Assembly: GCA_003667245.1 (NCBI GenBank)
Contig: RCNN01000487.1
Span: 1-64,000, forward strand
Origin: Heterostelium multicystogenum
Taxonomy: Eukaryota > Evosea > Eumycetozoa > Acytosteliales > Acytosteliaceae
DNA length: 64,000 nucleotides
Direction: 5' to 3'
Shown here: positions 45,868 through 58,413 of the stretch, one piece after another
Position numbering within the stretch: the stretch's first letter is position 1
Layout: every line of letters begins with the position of its first letter
Translations under genes and position numbers: made by a program
The notes under the pieces: model-generated
What the model saw: only the letters and a program-made list of their open reading frames with translations
What the model was told of the DNA's origin: nothing
Database searches by the model: none

Positions 45868-47978
45868 TTAAATGTAGTGAGTCAGCTGCCTATCTTCAAC
45901 AAGCAGCTCTAAATCACTAATCCAGTTTTGTTTAGATTTACTGCTCGCTGTGTTGAATGTAAGGATTAAAGGAGACTTTCCTTCTGGATCTGATATGAAT
46001 CTGAATGCTGTGTCATCTATAACGCATAATGATTAGTTACTTTGCAACAGGCTCAACTGTCGATTCTACTGGTACTTACGATTGGGAATTGGCTTGAATT
46101 CACAGTTCTCCAGGTTTATTTCAAGTAGATATTCATATTTCTTTGATTTCTTGTGGAATAATGGCTGTTTTGCCAAGATAATCAAGTCATTGAATAGATA
46201 TACTTTGAAAGTACCACAATACTTCTTATTACTACAAGTTGTATCTAAGATTCCTTCTCTAATCCATCTTCTATTAGGACTCAGAAGTGATTTCTATCAC
46301 CATGAAAGTATTAATAAACTGAGTTTCAACTAAACATATTCGAAAGTAGTACTTACTGGACAATTCTTAAGAGTTTCATAAATTGTTAAAACTCTATCTT
46401 TGTTATCACTTAATCGTTTGTTGTCATTGATATATCCGTTGATCTCTCTTATACTGGCCAATGCTTTTACCAAATTCTGATAGTCAAAGTGATCAGGGCT
46501 TGTCTTGTCAACCATATTCTTAAGCAATAGTTCATATCTAGGTATACGTTGTACAGGCATAATTAACAAACTTTGGCTATACGTAAATGAAAAGATAGTA
46601 GTGTAAGTACTTGTTTATTTCCAGTGTATCGTTAAATCTATAAACAACTTACATATCTAATGAGAATTTATTATTCTTTTGTGTCTCCTTAAAGAAACCA
46701 GGATACTTGGCCTCAACCTTGGCTAACTCTTGCATGGAATTCTCAAAGTTGTTTATATATTCTACATAGGCTCTCATCTCTTGTGCCTTTTTAATGTAGA
46801 TCTCACCGATGTTCTGCTGATTAGGAGGCATTGACACTCTTCTCTTCAGCTCCAAGAGTAGATCTTTACTAACTACAAGTATTTGCTCTACGTTCGAAAA
46901 GATTCCTTTGATGATCATTGGATCCAAGTGGATAACTGGATCACGCTCCAGAGGATATTTGTAGATCAAGATGAGGTTTTCCAGAGAATCACAATAGCTC
47001 TCCTCTGTAGATACCAGTTCCTGCAAAACTTTTTGACGAGTTCTATTTCTTCTGTCCATCTCTTCCTTGGACTCAGGTGGTCTATTTACACTTTGAACAG
47101 GAGGAGGTGCTGAGGTACTATGTTCTTTTGACATTTGTTGTTTGGCTGGCGATTTCATTGATTGGTATGATTGTGGTGGATTCTGAGGTTTATTATCTCC
47201 ACTATTACTAGCCATTGCGCTGATTGGGATAGCTGCAGCTGAATAGACTTGTCCATTTGGAGGCTTTGGTTGAGTTTGGTTTGCCAGTGGAGGTTGTGAT
47301 ATTTTATTATTGTAGTTATTTAAGTTATCATTGCCATTTGCCATGGCGCTAATTGGAATGGCAGGAGTGGAGTACACCTGTCCAGGAGCTGCCTTGACTT
47401 GGTTATTCATGGGAGGATAGGAGTTTCTCTTGTCGGAGAATTTCATCTGTTTGCTGCTGGAGGTGGGGAGGAACCATTGGAGCCTGCTGCTGATATAAGT
47501 TGGGAGGTGGCGGTTTATTCATGGATTTGGTATCCGGAACGAATTGTTGTCTCTGGAATCGCTCCAGCTGTGGAGGAACGTTCGAGGTACTGTTGAAGAA
47601 TCCTGGTGGTGGATTTCCATAGGGTTGTGCTACCTGATCGATTCCAAGGAACTGAGGATATCTTGGCGTTCCCACATGCCTTCCAACTGGGACTTCAGTA
47701 GACGATGGACTTCTGAAAAATGTCTTTTGAGTATAGGCTTTGTATTCTCCGGTCATTGGATTGTAGGTCAATTGGACCCCGTGTGGTGCAACAAAATTAT
47801 TTATATCTGGAGGCTTCCCGATTGCTGGTGGATAGCTGCCCTGAAATTGCATTGGCATTTGCATTGGCATTGGCATTGGTATTGGCATAGCACCACCATA
47901 TGGTTGTTGCATCGGTATTGGAATACCGGGTGGTGCTACAAAATTTGGTGGAGGAGCACCATTATATTTATAAGACAT
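45868..47978 (-). CDS. RhoGEF with Pro-rich N-terminus, DH and PH domains
   Basis: Exons run from 47978 to 46653, then 46576-46357, 46293-46080 and 46016-45868; introns are 76, 63 and 63 nt. The N-terminal 350 residues are rich in Pro, Gln and Met with a repeated G-Q-V-Y-S...A-I-P-I-S-A-M-A motif. The DH domain follows (start R-Q-K-V-L-Q-E-L-V-S-T-E-E-S-Y; CR3 L-I-M-P-V-Q-R-I-P-R-Y-E-L-L-L-K), then a PH domain ending with W-I-S-D-L. It would load GTP on Rac/Rho GTPases. One frame change at about 47410-47440 splits the N-terminus from the rest, likely an error. Its 3' end lies about 200 bp from the end of DCN1. Confidence 0.85.
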
Positions 47979-48504
47979 ACTAATAATACCTTTTCAACAA
48001 TACCAAGAAAGAAAACTAATTACTAATTTTAAGTAAAGAAGTGAAACAACAGAAGTAGTGGTAATGCAAATCAATTAATCGAATTCAATAGTTGTAAAAC
48101 AGACACTGACAACTAATTAACGAGATTATTATTTTAATAATTTTAATACATATAATATCAATAATTATATTGTAACCATATTATTTGTTTAATTTGTATT
48201 ATAATTAATTATAATCGATTTGATATTAGTATTATTAGTATAATTATTATTGCTATAACAAAAATTAAATAAAACTAATATAATTATAATATCATAACAA
48301 TATAACTTAATTGCAACAAAATATACCCAATTTGCATTTTCCAAAATAGGAAATTGGGAGATGTCGAATAATAATACTTTAGAACCACACACCTACACAT
48401 TTAGTTGTGCGAACCTCGGTAGTGGTAGTAGCTTTAGCCTCCATGTTACTAACATGAATCTACTTTCTTAATTTTTACCATTGCCGCCATGGTGACCTGG
48501 TTGT

Positions 48505-49158
48505 TTAATCTGTTGCCGTTGGTTCTGTTGGTGTTGGTTTTGGTAGCTTAGATGTATCAACAACAAGAGTTTCACCATTATCATGTACATAGAGAGTGCC
48601 TCTGTCAATATTTGCCTGCATAACAGGCTTTCTTCTTGTTCTTTGATACTTATTCTTCATTTCCGATATTGTTTTACTCTTCGAAATATTAAATTAATAG
48701 TATTATTATTAGATTCGATGACACTAGTCTTGGATAATGAAATATTATTCGAATAGTAATTGATACTTACATATAGGAACAATAAGCTATTTAAATCTAT
48801 TCTATCTGGTATCTGAATATATCTTATATTTCTTGAATTGATTAGTATCAAATCATAGTTATCTTCTTGACCACGATTTCTTCCTCTTTTAAGTGTAGCA
48901 TTAGCAAGTTCAATACTATTTATTTATTTATTTATTAGTTATATATATATATATATATATCTTCTTATTATAATATAATAAATCTTCTTATTTATTATGT
49001 AATTTTGATTATACATACTTCATATGTTCATCTATAGTCTCAATTGTACCATATATCTCATTTTCATTTCTCAACTGAATGGTAATTTGTGATCCAGTTA
49101 GAGCATTGAATACACACAGAAGTGAATTCAAGTCTGACTTCTTATTTCTTTTGACCAT
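48505..49158 (-). CDS. LSm10-like Sm-fold protein, 152 aa
   Basis: Exons 49158-49019, 48915-48771, 48678-48505; introns are 103 and 92 nt; fully in frame. Residues about 15-85 form an Sm fold: I-T-I-Q-L-R-N-E-N-E-I-Y-G-T-I (Sm1) and I-N-S-R-N-I-R-Y-I-Q-I-P-D (Sm2). The longer link before Sm2 and the I-P-D ending, where Sm proteins have L-P-D, match LSm10 of the U7 snRNP, which in animals replaces SmD1. SmD1 itself is the main alternative, but the GR repeats and N-terminus of SmD1 are missing. The C-terminal 58 residues are basic then Pro/Thr-rich. The gene is intact. Confidence 0.7.
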
Positions 49159-49387
49159 TGCTTATCGTCTAGCCTTCTGAAATGCTCCGCTGATATGCAC
49201 TCAGGTACAACTAGTTGATTCCACAATAATTGAACTACGTTTTTTTAAAAATTTGAGAAAAGGTGAGGATAATGCTAGTTTGTTTCATGTGAAAATTAAG
49301 ATAGAGACTATTTCTAAATCGATATATTATTATATTGTAATAAATATATTAAGCTAAGATCGTTTAATATTGATATAGAATATAGTA

Positions 49388-51451
49388 ATGTCATATAAAG
49401 ATACTTTTATTCAAAGAGAAGCAAGTATCACTAGACAATTGGGTGAGTTTCTCGACGAGAGAGAAGAGAAAGGAAAGGGACCAATTAAAACTGTTGGTTT
49501 CGATATAAACAAGGTAACATCAACATCAACATCAACATCAATAGCAGTAGCAGCAGCATTGTGAAACTTACTTTATTAATTGATTTATCGTTTGTTCATC
49601 TCAAACCTATAGGGTACAACTTCACCAATTCCAATACCATCATCTTCGCCAAGTCAAAATAGTTATACCATCAAAGAGTCCTTCTGCAAGAAGTTCAGTA
49701 GATAAGCATCATAGAAAGACGTATGTATATTGATTATTCTAGATACAATGTAGTTTTCTCATTAAGGTGTTGAATTTGTTAGTGGATCACCTGGTTCAAT
49801 TGAAGGAAATGGACATCACCACACGTACCAACTTCAGCTTCAATGGAGATTCCAAAATCGGGTTCAGATATACCTGATGTAGGAAAGTTACAGATTTCGA
49901 ACTCTGCTGATTCCACTTTACATCCTCCAGCTAAACAACAGCAACCAAAGCAACAACAACAGCAACAGGCCGCAGCCAACAGCACAACAACCAAGACCAG
50001 CGGGACAAACAAAGAAACAGCAGCAGAGATTATTACAACAACAGCAACAGGCAGCTGAAGGTGGACAGTCTCCATCAACTCAACAACAAAGACAACAAGT
50101 ACAAAAGCAACAGCAAAAATCAAAAGAAGTCTAATTCTTCAGCAGCCAATGTTTCAATCACCACCCATTGAGGATATCGAGGAGCAAAATGCAGCCAAGG
50201 CATTAGCTGCCGCTGCTTCAAAGAAGGGAGGTGTCATGGCAGCACAATCAACACAGTTTGATGATCAGAAGAAACGTGATAAAGCAACAAAGAAGAAGAT
50301 TATCAATGCCGTACCAGCAACCAAGTTGATTCCATTGTTTGCCCATCTGCCGCAATACGAAATCGAAAATTCTCTTGGTATCGTCAATGCAGACATTCAT
50401 CCAGAGATCATTTCACTCGGTTTGAAGTATGCTAACTTCACCATCTCTGGTTCCAATGCTCGTGCCGTTGCGATGATGACCACATTCAAGCAGGTTATTA
50501 GCGATTTCCATTTGCCAGCAGAGAAAGATTTTGCACGTGAACTTAATGCTCATCTCACCCCACTCATTCAATTCCTCGTAGATTGTCGTCCAATGTCTAT
50601 TTCAATGAGTAACTCTATTATCTATTTCAAGCAACAATGTTTATCCGAAATCAATAAGAAATTCACACATGAAGAGGTAACTAGCTTATATCCTAGTCTG
50701 TCCAGCATACATTGATTATTAATTCACTATTTACAATTGTTTAGGCTAAAGAATACTTGTGCGAAAAGATTGATGCTTTCATTGAACGTATTGTTGTAGC
50801 TGATAGAGTCATTGCTCAGTATGGTGTTTCAAAGATCAAGGATGGTGACGTAAATTATGACTTATGCTAGTTCACATGTTGTCGAAATGATTCTTGTCAA
50901 GGCACAAGAAGAAGGTAAGAACTTTAGAGTAATCATTGTCGACTCTCGTCCCAAGCATGAGGGTAAGAGATTGATGCACCGTCTCGTCCAACACGGTGTA
51001 AAATGCACATACATCCTTTTGAATGCTACTTCTTATATTATGAAGGAGGTTACAAAGGTCTTGTTGGAGCATGTTCGTTACTCTCCAACGGTAATCTCAT
51101 TTCTCGTTCCGGTACTGCCTTGGTTGCTTCGATGGCACAATTTTACAACGTTCCCATTTATTGTATGTTGCGAAACCTACAAGTTTTCAGAAAAATCACA
51201 GCTCGACTCGATTTGTTCCAACGATTTGGGTGATCCAAAGGATCTCGTTTCCAATCTTAGCGAAAAGGATGTCCACAATGAAAACATTTTAAAGGACTGG
51301 AAGAATATCAGCAGCCTCAAACTTTTAAAATCTTATGTATGATCTTACCCCAATCGAATTGATTGCATTGGTCATCACTGAATTTGGTATGGTTCCACCC
51401 ACATCTATTCCAGTAATTTTAAGAGAATACAGGAAGGAAGTAACAATTTAA
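49388..51451 (+). CDS. eif2b4: eIF2B delta subunit (translation initiation factor GEF)
   Basis: The conserved core is 50149-50676 and 50745-51451, with a 68 nt intron. Landmarks: [30 protein letters not shown], I-S-R-S-G-T-A, C-C-E-T-Y-K-F and D-L-T-P. It is part of the regulatory eIF2B(alpha beta delta) core that controls GDP/GTP exchange on eIF2. The N-terminal part (49388 on; M-S-Y-K-D-T-F then a Gln-rich stretch) is fragmentary and may start elsewhere. At least four one-base changes break the core: 50852-50854, 51066-51067, 51157-51159 and 51327-51330, each in a short homopolymer and each repaired by one base. This is an essential gene, so errors are far more likely than decay. Confidence 0.85.
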
Positions 51452-51580
51452 ATTGTTTCTTTAAAAATTATTTAATCAGTCACAATATATTCCTACAAAC
51501 AAATCAATAAATTACAAGCATTAAACCAACGATATTAGAATAGAGTTAATTATATACATTTATTTAAAGTGAATTGTAAA

Positions 51581-53221
51581 TTATTTGATATTTGTAAATT
51601 TAAGTGTATATACATTGTGAGGTGGATAGAGTCCAGGTGTGAGGATTGGAAGCTTTACAGTTACACCTACTCCATTTCTCTCAGGACTAAACTTTAAAGA
51701 TGGACCATCATATCCAAGTAATTTGATGGTTGTTTCACTACCAGTAACCGGAGAGCTTAGATAAATCTCATTAGTAGATGGCCAATCTCCAGTCATTATT
51801 CCATATAATGCTTGTTCTTCTTGATTGTATGTATACCATAGACTCAAACTGTCGTTCTGAACTCTCCATGGAACGCTGGAAAATATTGCTTCGCCATTGA
51901 TTTTTAGCCATTCTCCGATTCCAATTAAACTTTGTTGTTGAGCTACTACAACAATTCCCTCTTTGGTTGGACCTATGTTTAATAGGAAATTACCTCCACA
52001 GCTAACAGTTTCGACAAGAGTCCTAATAAGCTTCTCTACTGATTGATATGTATCTGCATCTTCGTTCATATTATATCCCAGGAGGTGGAAATGGTTGCAC
52101 AATTCTCCCATTTTATGTGGCAAGAGATGTCCAGGATTAAGACGGTCACCTCCAGTATAAAATCCTCCATTTTTTCCACGACAACCTTTTCCCCAACGAT
52201 CGTTGATTACAACTTCATCTTTAACCTTGGACTCCCCAAACAGCCATGTGAGGAACCGAGTGGATTTCCAATATGTGCTTGATTGCTCCCACTCTCCATC
52301 AGTCCAAAGAATTGATGGCTCATATCTGTCTATCAAGTCATGCATTTGAGGAAGCATCACTTCATCGACATAGGTTTGGTATTTTGGTGTAGTACCAGAA
52401 TCCTTATCGTGTAAATATTTGGGGTTGAACCATTCATAGAGAGAATAGTAAAGACCAAATTTAATACCTTTGTTTTTAATAGCTTTAGATAATTCATCAA
52501 CGATATCTCTTTTAGGTCCTCTATAAATATTCAATAGAATCCAAGAACAATCAATAAGAAAGTAATAGTGAATCCAAAAGTCTACCTACATATCAACTGA
52601 ATTCCAATTAGGAGATTGTTTACTTGGCCATAGAGTATATCCTTCATGATGCTTGCTGGTTAATACAGCATATTTAGCACCAGACTTTTCAATTATATTA
52701 GCCCATTTATTGGCATCAAACAAATGTGCAGTGTACATGTTTGCAAAGTCTTTGATAGGTAAAGTTGGATCCAAAAGATCTATTATGGTATTCAGCTGTC
52801 CATCCGCCATCAGTATTGTGTTTCCAGGTATCCCAATACCATTCTGCTGATGGTTCGCTAATATTTGCAAAAGCAGGTACACTAAATACACCCCTATATA
52901 TAACAGTTAATATATATTTCTATATCTATAATGAGTTTATACATTCAGATACAATACCAATGAATAAAACTTTTGAATAAGAATAAAATAAAGTTTGGTT
53001 AGTTTTGTATTATTTTTAAAGATATATGAATGCAACCTACATTCCAAACTTTGCTTTGTCATACCAATTTGGTATTGGACGAGCATTTATCGCAATCCAT
53101 TCTCTGTCGTCAGAAATGTCATTACTGGTCAAGCATAAAACAGTAAATGAGCATATTAAAAGTAATAACCATAAAAGCCAAGATTATATTCCAAACTTTT
53201 TTAAATTTCATTTTATGTACA
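51581..53221 (-). CDS. alfA: Alpha-L-fucosidase (GH29), secreted
   Basis: Exons: 53221 to about 53038, about 52891-52587, and about 52534-51581. The N-terminus (M-K-F-K-K-V-W) leads to a hydrophobic signal; the mature protein starts near [11 protein letters not shown]29 blocks are clear: [28 protein letters not shown] (the Asp is the catalytic nucleophile position), V-V-I-N-D-R-W-G, and [10 protein letters not shown]. The last 100 residues form the usual beta domain. It removes terminal fucose from glycans in lysosomes or outside the cell. Frames change in the signal peptide and at about 52754 (one extra base), likely errors. Confidence 0.88.
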
Positions 53222-53857
53222 ATTATATATAAATATAAATAAGTATTTGTGTAATTGTAGAATAGTTAGTTTTAAAAACAATATATAATAAATTCGAGAA
53301 ATGATTTCTATATATAGTGTTTTAAGTGTAACCTTTTTCACCTCGAATTTTCCTTTTTGAATAATAATTTAGTATAATACCCCAATGTCATATAATTTGG
53401 TGGTAAAAGACCTATCTCATCCGTTGTCCTAAATTTTAGTTAACAACGTTGTATGTGTTTTTTTTTACTAAAATTCAAGATTTCCATACCACGTTTGCTG
53501 ATTTAATCTTTAAAAGTAAATAGAAGTTTCATCGTTATTTGAAAGTACTCTTTTTCGGAATTGGTGATTTGCTGTTTGACCAGCAGATCACCTATTTCGC
53601 TACGTTTCACCCCTGGTAACGTTGAAGAACTAAAGTGCGAAAAAATTGATGAAAAAGTTTATGTAATTCCAAAGAAATGAATATCTGGTAATCTTTTAAA
53701 TATTATAATACATTAAAGACAAATTGACAACCTTTTTGGACACTAATTATTGTTGTTGTTGTTATTGTTGTTGTTGTTGTTGTTATTGTTGATGAGTTGA
53801 TATTACAAGTTATTATCTTTTTTGAATTGAAGTAGTGTCTCTGTTGATCTATCATAT
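53222..53857. other. Intergenic region
   Basis: It includes a (TGT/TAT)n tract at about 53751-53790 just past the 3' end of the ankyrin gene. Nothing else was recognised. Confidence 0.5.
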
Positions 53858-55285
53858 TTAAAGGACTTGGAAAATGAGATTAAACTCGCTGATGTTAATG
53901 AGCGGGGCATCGATATATAGCTGGCTATAGTGTGTCAAAAAGAAATGTAGTATTCCGTTGTCTTGATTCTTTCTTATTAGGTTCTTGAAAACTGAAATGA
54001 TATTAGTGATTGATTCATGTTTCTGTTTAAAGAGATTGTTCTCAAATAGATAATGACAGATCCTGACATCTTGGTTTTGGTGTTTGTATTTCGTTATGAA
54101 ATCAAGCAGTGTAAAAGGAAGAAAGTCTTCAGTTCGATTGCGATGCAACCATTCGATGATATCAAGGTGGTTGTTCTGCGCGGCATATTGGAGAGCATAA
54201 GGGGAACAGCCCTCCGTTCGATTCTGGTGGAACCATTGAACCATATCCAAGTTGTGTATTGCTGAGTAGTCCATTGCTAGAGTTGAGCAGCCTTCGGTTC
54301 GATTCTCATGCAACCACTTGACAACTTCAAAGTGGTTATGGTAGGTTGAATTATCCATGGCATTTTTAGTACATCCCGCAGTGCTATTGATGTGTAGCCA
54401 CTTGACCATATCCAAGTGGCCACGAAGAGCGGCACTATCCATAGCCTCTATAGTGCAATGGGTAATACCATTGGAATGAAGTATCTTCATACATTCTAGA
54501 TGTCCATTTCTTGCACACTCTTCGACCAGATCAACTGCAATTCTCCGTGTGAAATGATCGATTCTTCCATTCCTCAATACCCAGTTGAGAACATGAGGAT
54601 GTCCACCACTGACGCATGCCTTTAGTATAGTGCATGATAAGTTATAATCCAATTCAACGTTGCCAAGCTTCATCATCCACTGGATAAGATCGAGATTCCC
54701 TACTTTTGCAGCTGTTCCTATTGCATCTTTGTGAATGTATTTTATATCATTTTGGGTTGAGGAATTTTCTTTTGTCAATCTTGAAAGCCATTCAATCATC
54801 TCCAAATTGCCACTAGCAGGTGACAATATATATAAAGCATCATAGTTGGTAAAGCCTCCAAGACTTTTCAGTACTTCGTCCATTTGCTTCAACATTTCGA
54901 AGGCACCATATTCTGCTGCAATCTTCATATAGATAATGTACCAAAACGAATCAAACTGGATCTCCTTTATGAGAAGGCTGAACACCTCTACGTTATTGGT
55001 CTTGATGGCAACTTGCATGGAACGAGAGAATTTATGTTTATTTTGGTTCGATTCACTCTTGCCTCTGAAGATCTTTGAATACCATGAATTCTGGGTCTGC
55101 CAGTATTGTCTGAACAACGACATATAGTTGTTACCCACCATTGCCGACGGGTAGTCCAACAACTCACTCCACTCTAAACACTTCTCTGCCTTTAATACAT
55201 TCCGATGAATATATCTTACATAATTGAATATCTTATTTCTAAAAATAGTATTATTAAAGACAAATATGAATATCTTTTTATCCAT
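53858..55285 (-). CDS. Ankyrin-type repeat protein, 475 aa (paralogue 3)
   Basis: Intact, single exon. The start M-D-K-K-I-F-I is conserved with the paralogues at 6668-8218 and 21783-22850; it shares F-N-N-x-x-x-x-x-I-F, Y-I-H-R and the P-S-A-M-x-G-N-N-Y block most strongly with the 21783 protein. Residues about 240-400 hold about five 26-28-residue ankyrin units of the A-M-D...W-L-H-x-N-R-T-E-G-C type. The last 80 residues have no repeat. The three copies lie 14-32 kb apart on both strands, so the family spread by more than simple tandem duplication. Confidence 0.85.
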   Translation of the reverse strand: MDKKIFIFVFNNTIFRNKIFNYVRYIHRNVLKAEKCLEWSELLDYPSAMVGNNYMSLFRQYWQTQNSWYSKIFRGKSESNQNKHKFSRSMQVAIKTNNVEVFSLLIKEIQFDSFWYIIYMKIAAEYGAFEMLKQMDEVLKSLGGFTNYDALYILSPASGNLEMIEWLSRLTKENSSTQNDIKYIHKDAIGTAAKVGNLDLIQWMMKLGNVELDYNLSCTILKACVSGGHPHVLNWVLRNGRIDHFTRRIAVDLVEECARNGHLECMKILHSNGITHCTIEAMDSAALRGHLDMVKWLHINSTAGCTKNAMDNSTYHNHFEVVKWLHENRTEGCSTLAMDYSAIHNLDMVQWFHQNRTEGCSPYALQYAAQNNHLDIIEWLHRNRTEDFLPFTLLDFITKYKHQNQDVRICHYLFENNLFKQKHESITNIISVFKNLIRKNQDNGILHFFLTHYSQLYIDAPLINISEFNLIFQVL

Positions 55286-55429
55286 ATTTAGAAGACTAGA
55301 GAATTTAAACTGATTTGATTGGGATTACCGAATTTTGTTTTTTGCAAACTTCAACATGATTCTACTAAATCCAAATTGTATTCTGCAAACAATATCCAAC
55401 CCAAAATTAGAAACTATTTATTGATACAG

Positions 55430-56784
55430 TTATTGTTGTTGTTCAAGTAATAGTTTGTTATAAACTTTGGCAATTCTTTCAATTGCAAGTATTAGTTGAG
55501 GCTCTGGTTGAGTGAAGATGAATCTAAAGAAACCTGGTTGATCGAAGAAACAGTGTTTGCCGGGGTTAATCAACACTTTGGCATGATCAAATATCTCTTC
55601 CCAAACTTTCATCTCTGATTCAAATGTAATATCCTTCATCACTCTTCTCAAGTTCAACATTAAATACATTCCAGAATCCGACTCAAGATATGGAATATTG
55701 TTTTCATTCAGTAATTTTAATGTCAATTGATAATGCTATATTGAATTATAAACTGTTAATATTTCCACGGTATTATTATCTAATGTATTGTACCTACGCT
55801 CTTTAATCTTGATTGGTTGGTTTCAATAAAGTTCTTTAAGAATGGCTGATCTGAGAGAATACCCTTCAAAGTGGATTGGACAGGGTTACTACATGAAAAA
55901 AATACAGAAGACTTCATCAGATATCTCAGTAACATGACACTTTGTGTGTAAATGTATCCGGCACGATATCCGTTGACACAAAAATCCTTGGAGAATCCAG
56001 AAACAATGTGGATGTTGTCCCCAAGTCTACCATCCATAACTTGGTAGATGCTGGAGAACTCCTTATCGGAAAACATTGAAAGTGAATAGATTTCATCGGA
56101 AATCAACTGAAGTTGCTTCTCTTTGCAGAAATCAACAATAGAAACCAACTCCTCTCTTGAAAAGATGGTTCCTGTTGGATTGTTCGGGCTGCATAGCAAC
56201 ACTGCTTTGACTTTAAGATTCTCCGACTGGGCTTGAATGTAGACCTTTTCGAACTCGTCAACACTCAATTTGAAAGATATGTTACCATCAGCATCAATGT
56301 GGGTCATGCTTACTGGCAACACTTTGACACGAGCTCTGATTCGGGCATCGGCAACGAATGCCTGGTACATTGGCGAAGGAATCAAAACACACTCCTCAGG
56401 CTCACAAAGAGCAAAAAAGAGTGCTTCCAACAGACAGGTAGTACCAGCACCAACAAACAAATGGTCTGGCGACACTGCAGCCTCAGGTACTTTGAATACA
56501 TAGTTTGCCAACATTGCAGCAATCGATTTCTTAAAGCATGCCATTCCACCAAACATTGAGTAGTTGGCCAATAGCTGACTAAGATTTGGGTCCTTCTCCA
56601 ACTTTGGTCTCAACAAATCGAAACACAGCTTATTCTCTGCAATCGAACAGAATAGATATCCATCAGGATTGGTTTCCTTATCATACAAATTGGTGGCGGC
56701 CACCATAATAGCGCTATCAAATTTGGGATTAGAACCAGCTTGTGGTTTCAATTCAACCATCGCTCTATTTGATAGTGATGTCAT
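55430..56784 (-). CDS. ACC-synthase-like PLP aminotransferase, 430 aa
   Basis: Exons 56784-55798 and 55735-55430 with a 62 nt GTAGGT...ATAG intron, fully in frame. Class I fold: N-terminal G-Y-L-F-C-S-I-A-E-N-K, the P-S-P-M-Y loop, L-L-C-S-P-N-N-P-T-G-T, the Asp of L-I-S-D-E-I-Y, and the PLP Lys in V-S-G-F-S-K-D-F-C-V-N-G-Y-R-A-G. This is the layout of 1-aminocyclopropane-1-carboxylate-synthase-like proteins, PLP enzymes of amino acid metabolism; in protists they may be plain aminotransferases. Dictyostelium uses an ACC synthase in making ethylene during sexual development. The gene is intact. Confidence 0.85.
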
Positions 56785-57555
56785 TTTTATAGATTAATTA
56801 TATTACAAAACTTATAATAATTATATCTGAATAAATATATATATATATGAATATATTACAAATTAGTATTAAGTGTAGTCTATGAAATGTTTAGTGTAGG
56901 TGTTGTCTCACACTTTGGACTTCAGAGATTGTGGTGTTTTTTGATGTCTGAATAATGATTATGTTGAATGCGAGGTGCAGGATTCTGGGGGAGATCTATT
57001 TTTTTGGTTTTATTGTGCCAAAACTGTTTGAAATTTGCAATTTAAGAAAGTCTTGAGTTTGATTGGTTTTCATTGGAAATGAGATTTTTAATAAAACCAC
57101 ACACAGTCAAAATATAGGAATTTTAATTTGTTATGGGAATAGAAATTTAGATATTATTCTATCTAAAATTCATTCCTAGGATTGAAATATATTATTATTT
57201 ACATTTAAAGGTAATAGAAATAAATGAATGAATTATAAGTTGTGTTTTACAATGACTTAAACTAAACAGGTTGAGCATTTTCTATAGTCAACAACACACA
57301 AACAAACTTTCGTAAACCTGAACACACCCCAAATCCACACCACACCACACCACTTTTTAAAAAAGGATATTTTTGGTAATGATTTGGTATTATATTTATA
57401 TTATTTTAATATTTATTTTTATTCAATTTAAATATTAAATACTATTTATTGTGTCTTAATAAAACTAAAGTCAATCATCACTTAAAAATAATTACAATAA
57501 CAATATATATTAGTTTTACATCCATCTATATACATTTATTATATCAATAATAAAA
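56785..57555. other. Divergent promoter region
   Basis: It lies between the aminotransferase (minus) and stress-protein (plus) genes. It is AT-rich with no recognised element. Confidence 0.5.
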
Positions 57556-58235
57556 ATGGTTAATTATATGATTTCAGTTGATAAGAGTTCAAACTCTGAA
57601 TTAGCAATCAAAGAGGTTGCTGCACAATTGATTGATAAGGAAAAGGATACTCTGTTCCTTATCACCGTAGCAGAGGATCCAATGACTTTCCCAAGCTCTG
57701 CAATGTCTGCAGTAATTATGACTGGTATGAAAATAATCTTCTGCTATGAATAAGAATAGATTCTAACTATGTTACCTTTAATAGAGTCATTGAAAGCTAT
57801 TGAAAAGGAATCAAAAGCAATTCTTATTCAAAAAGCAAAGATTGCTAAACATCTTGGTGTATGTATTGTCATTGAATAGAATAATAATAGTTTGAAGTTC
57901 AATTTTTTTAATTAAAGTTTTTTGTTTTTAAAAAATAGATCCAAAATATTAGAGCTTTGCTTGGACATGGAAATCATGTTGGTGAAGCAGTATGTAAAGC
58001 AGCTGAGGAGAAAAAGATTGATTATTTGGTAGTTGGAAGAAGAGGTATGGGACCAGTAAAGAGAATCTTCATTGGTAGTACCTCAAGATATATCTTGGAG
58101 CATGCTCCATGCAATGTCATTTGTATAAAGGAAACAGAAGAAATGAAAGAAAGATTCTTGCACAACCAAGAGTTGGAAAATCATGAGGAAATCGAAGCAT
58201 TCAATGATTTCGAAAGACTTCACTTACATATTTAA
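57556..58235 (+). CDS. Universal stress protein (UspA family), 179 aa
   Basis: Exons 57556-57724, 57785-57858 and 57939-58235 (introns 60 and 80 nt) give 179 residues. It starts with the strand M-I-S-V-D-K-S-S-N-S-E-L-A, the typical Usp start with Asp. The ATP-binding end is G-R-R-G-M-G...I-G-S-T-S-R-Y-I-L-E-H-A-P-C-N-V (G-x2-G-x9-G-S/T). So it is the ATP-binding type. The C-terminal 30 residues are acidic and outside the domain. Likely a small cytosolic stress or development protein. The gene is intact. Confidence 0.9.
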
Positions 58236-58413
58236 ATTAATAATTTACTGTTTCTTTTCATTAGATAATGACAATATCTAATTCTCCTTCCCCAAACTAC
58301 TAAATAAACAAGACATGTCATTTAAGAATATATACAAATTATATTTATTATCTTTTTTTGGTGAGGTGATATGGAGTTATTGAATTGCTATTTTGACCAG
58401 TTAGATTGGTTGT

